This document shows, piece by piece, positions 62,308 through 64,000 of a DNA stretch of 64,000 nucleotides (positions are counted from its first letter, which is position 1; every line of letters starts with the position of its first letter). Source of the stretch: Clostridiales bacterium PH28_bin88 (GTDB lineage Bacteria; Bacillota; PH28-bin88). The notes beneath the pieces are model-generated. The model did no database searches. It saw only the letters and a program-made list of their open reading frames with translations, and was not told where the DNA came from. A program made the position numbers and the translations under genes. The DNA lies in NCBI GenBank assembly GCA_000987045.1, contig LAKY01000018.1, forward strand, positions 1 to 64,000, given 5' to 3'.

Positions 62308-63474
62308 TTGAATCTGATCCCGCCCCATGGAGGTAGACTGGTGGACAGGGTGCTGCGGGAGGAGGCCCGGGGAGAGGCGCTGCAACGGGCTGGCGGGCTG
62401 CCGCGCATTCCTCTTGACTCCAAAGAACTATCCGACCTGGAGTTAATCGCGGTGGGCGCCTACAGCCCCCTGCAGGGGTTTATGAACCGGGAGGACTACC
62501 TGAGTGTAGTAGAAAGCATGCGCTTGGCAGGGGGGATACTGTGGAGCCTGCCTGTCACCCTGTCCGCCGGCGCTGATGTCGCCGGGGGGCTGAAACCGGG
62601 CGACGAAGCGGCTCTGGTTCATGAAGACACTGTTTACGGGATCATCCGGGTTACCGACAAGTACAGGTATGATCCGGAAGCGGAGGCCCGTCAGGTGTAC
62701 GGTACCGATGATGCCGCTCATCCCGGCGTGGCCAGGCTCTACCGGCAGGGAGAGGTATATATCGGGGGAGAGGTGTGGCTGGTCAGGCGGCCCCCGGCGG
62801 AATTTCCCGCATACCACCTGGACCCCGCGCAGACCAGGGCGATCATCCGGCAGCGCGGCTGGAAGCAGGTAGCGGGCTTCCAGACCCGCAACCCGGTCCA
62901 CCGGGCCCACGAATACCTGCAGAAGTGCGCCCTGGAAATGGTGGACGGCCTGCTGCTGCATCCCCTGGTGGGGGAGACCAAATCCGACGACATCCCCGCC
63001 GGTGTCCGGATTGAAAGCTACCAGGTGTTACTGGAGAAGTATTATCCCCGGGACAGGATACTGCTGTCAGTCTTACCGGCTGCCATGCGGTACGCCGGCC
63101 CCAGGGAAGCGGTTTTCCACGCCATAGTAAGAAAGAACTACGGCTGCACCCACTTTATCGTGGGCCGCGACCACGCGGGGGTCGGCAATTATTACGGCAC
63201 TTACGACGCCCAGGAGATTTTTGACCGGATACCCGCCGGTGAACTGGGCATCGTTCCTCTGAAGTTCGAACACGCCTTTTACTGCCGGTCCTGCGGGGGC
63301 ATGGCCTCCTCCAAAACGTGCCCTCACGACAAGGGGGAACACGTGGTCCTGAGCGGGACGAAGGTAAGAGAGATGCTTGGCCGCGGCGAACTCCCCCCGC
63401 CCGAATTCACCCGGCCGGACGTGGCCGAGGTGCTTATCCGGGGGCTGGCAGACCGGGCCCCGGGAGGGGCTTAG
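62308..63474 (+). CDS. sat: Sulfate adenylyltransferase (ATP sulfurylase)
   Basis: TTG 62308 is preferred: it lies nine bases after AAAGGA and gives [16 protein letters not shown], the usual N-terminus, whereas ATG 62299 abuts that site. The 388-residue enzyme has [15 protein letters not shown], the GRDHAGVG active-site loop, and a zinc-type [15 protein letters not shown] near the C-terminus. It converts sulfate and ATP to APS, for assimilation or dissimilatory sulfate reduction. No kinase domain is fused. Confidence 0.95.
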   Translation: MNLIPPHGGRLVDRVLREEARGEALQRAGGLPRIPLDSKELSDLELIAVGAYSPLQGFMNREDYLSVVESMRLAGGILWSLPVTLSAGADVAGGLKPGDEAALVHEDTVYGIIRVTDKYRYDPEAEARQVYGTDDAAHPGVARLYRQGEVYIGGEVWLVRRPPAEFPAYHLDPAQTRAIIRQRGWKQVAGFQTRNPVHRAHEYLQKCALEMVDGLLLHPLVGETKSDDIPAGVRIESYQVLLEKYYPRDRILLSVLPAAMRYAGPREAVFHAIVRKNYGCTHFIVGRDHAGVGNYYGTYDAQEIFDRIPAGELGIVPLKFEHAFYCRSCGGMASSKTCPHDKGEHVVLSGTKVREMLGRGELPPPEFTRPDVAEVLIRGLADRAPGGA

Positions 63475-63519
63475 CATGGCGCACCAACCTTTAAAGGCTG
63501 GCTTGTAGGAGGCGTTAAG

Positions 63520-64000
63520 GTGGAACTGGTGGCATCCTATGTTATTTCCTCCCTTTTTGCCGTGAATATCGGCGCCAGCGGCACTGCCGCCAGTATGGGA
63601 CCGGCTTATGGAGGCGGAGCGGTCAGTAAGCGCCAGGCCATGCTGCTGGTAGCGGTTTTCGCCCTGCTGGGTGCGGTGCTGGGTGGGGGAGAGGTGGTCA
63701 AGACCCTGAGTAGTGGATTAATTTCTCCAACCGTGATGGGCTTAAAAACAGCCTTGATTATTCTGGCGGCGGCTACGGGTACCCTGATGGCGGCCAACCT
63801 GACGGGGATCCCGCTGTCCACCAGCGAGGTTACCGTCGGAGCAGTGGTCGGAGTGGGGCTGGCCTATAAGACCTTGTACCTTCCCAAGCTGGTAGTGATT
63901 ATGGCCACCTGGGTGGTCCTCCCGCTGGCGGCCTTCGGGCTGGCCATGCTGGCCGGAAAACTGTTTTACATGCCGATCAACCGTTGGCTGGCTTCCCTGG
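63520..64000 (+). CDS. PiT-family permease, probably sulfate, partial
   Basis: GTG 63520 follows AGGAGG by seven bases, and the frame stays open to the window edge (160 codons seen). MELVASYVISSLFAVNIGAS and GTAASMGPAYGGGAVSKRQA resemble the first half of phosphate-transporter-family permeases, and TGIPLSTSEVTVGAVVG is the second characteristic loop. CysP-type members of this family import sulfate, which suits its place behind sat. The C-terminal part lies outside the window. Confidence 0.85.
   Translation, partial: MELVASYVISSLFAVNIGASGTAASMGPAYGGGAVSKRQAMLLVAVFALLGAVLGGGEVVKTLSSGLISPTVMGLKTALIILAAATGTLMAANLTGIPLSTSEVTVGAVVGVGLAYKTLYLPKLVVIMATWVVLPLAAFGLAMLAGKLFYMPINRWLASL

Overview
The window looks like a chromosome segment of an anaerobic, endospore-forming Firmicute, most likely a Clostridia/Peptococcaceae-type organism of the Desulfotomaculum-Pelotomaculum-Moorella sort. 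This placement is inferred from gene content, not from a search. The supporting content is a spore-germinant receptor operon, a CIRCE-controlled groESL, a ferredoxin-dependent 2-oxoacid oxidoreductase, selenium-type molybdenum-hydroxylase maturation genes, a sulfate adenylyltransferase locus at the right edge, and many GTG/TTG starts. I see no rRNA, tRNA or CRISPR array.

Layout. 0-4 kb: a CBS-GGDEF protein with a small partner, a TPP riboswitch and terminator with no thiamine gene behind them, pduL and a lipoprotein. 4-8.3 kb: a ger operon (A, C and B subunits plus a small membrane protein) behind a sigma-G-like promoter. 8.4-10.6 kb: groES-groEL. 10.9-13.8 kb: korDABC behind an excellent sigma-54 promoter. 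14.3-20 kb: pyrK-pyrD, an M20 carbamoylase and aspartase, interleaved with two broken copies of the 3' end of pyrD and an IS200/IS605-like palindrome cluster. 20.1-23.6 kb: yqeB, two xdhC-type genes and a yqeC-mocA fusion, the maturation set for selenium-dependent molybdenum hydroxylases. 23.6-27.2 kb: an XRE regulator, a tiny zinc-ribbon protein, a sigma-54 activator and an anchored protein. 27.4-28.2 kb: a pyrK remnant and pyrE.

28.5-47.8 kb is a catabolic island, visibly poorer in G+C over most of its length: molybdenum hydroxylase set 1, a LIV-type ABC transporter, a dihydroorotase-like hydrolase that appears to start at ATT, a broken carbamate kinase, hydroxylase set 2, a soluble chemoreceptor and two PucR regulators. 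RNase J (minus strand) separates it from a G+C-rich plus-strand array at 49.7-60.8 kb: AllH-like (DUF2877), FdrA, AllG-like (DUF1116), a cyclase-family hydrolase, carbamate kinase, hydroxylase set 3 and a UraA-type uracil permease. A divergent amidohydrolase follows. The right edge holds yezD, sat and a PiT-family permease that runs off the window.

How the genes work together (inference). The common theme is anaerobic breakdown of purine or pyrimidine rings: uptake, hydroxylation by Mo enzymes matured by the yqeB/xdhC/yqeC set, ring opening, and conservation of energy from a carbamoyl group through FdrA/AllG/AllH and carbamate kinase. The combination UraA permease + Mo hydroxylase + cyclase + FdrA/AllG/AllH + carbamate kinase is my best candidate for an undescribed pathway. 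A second candidate is an orotate-to-fumarate route (PyrDK, dihydroorotase, carbamoylaspartate hydrolase, aspartase). Four gene remnants and a three-copy dispersed repeat show that the region has been repeatedly rearranged.
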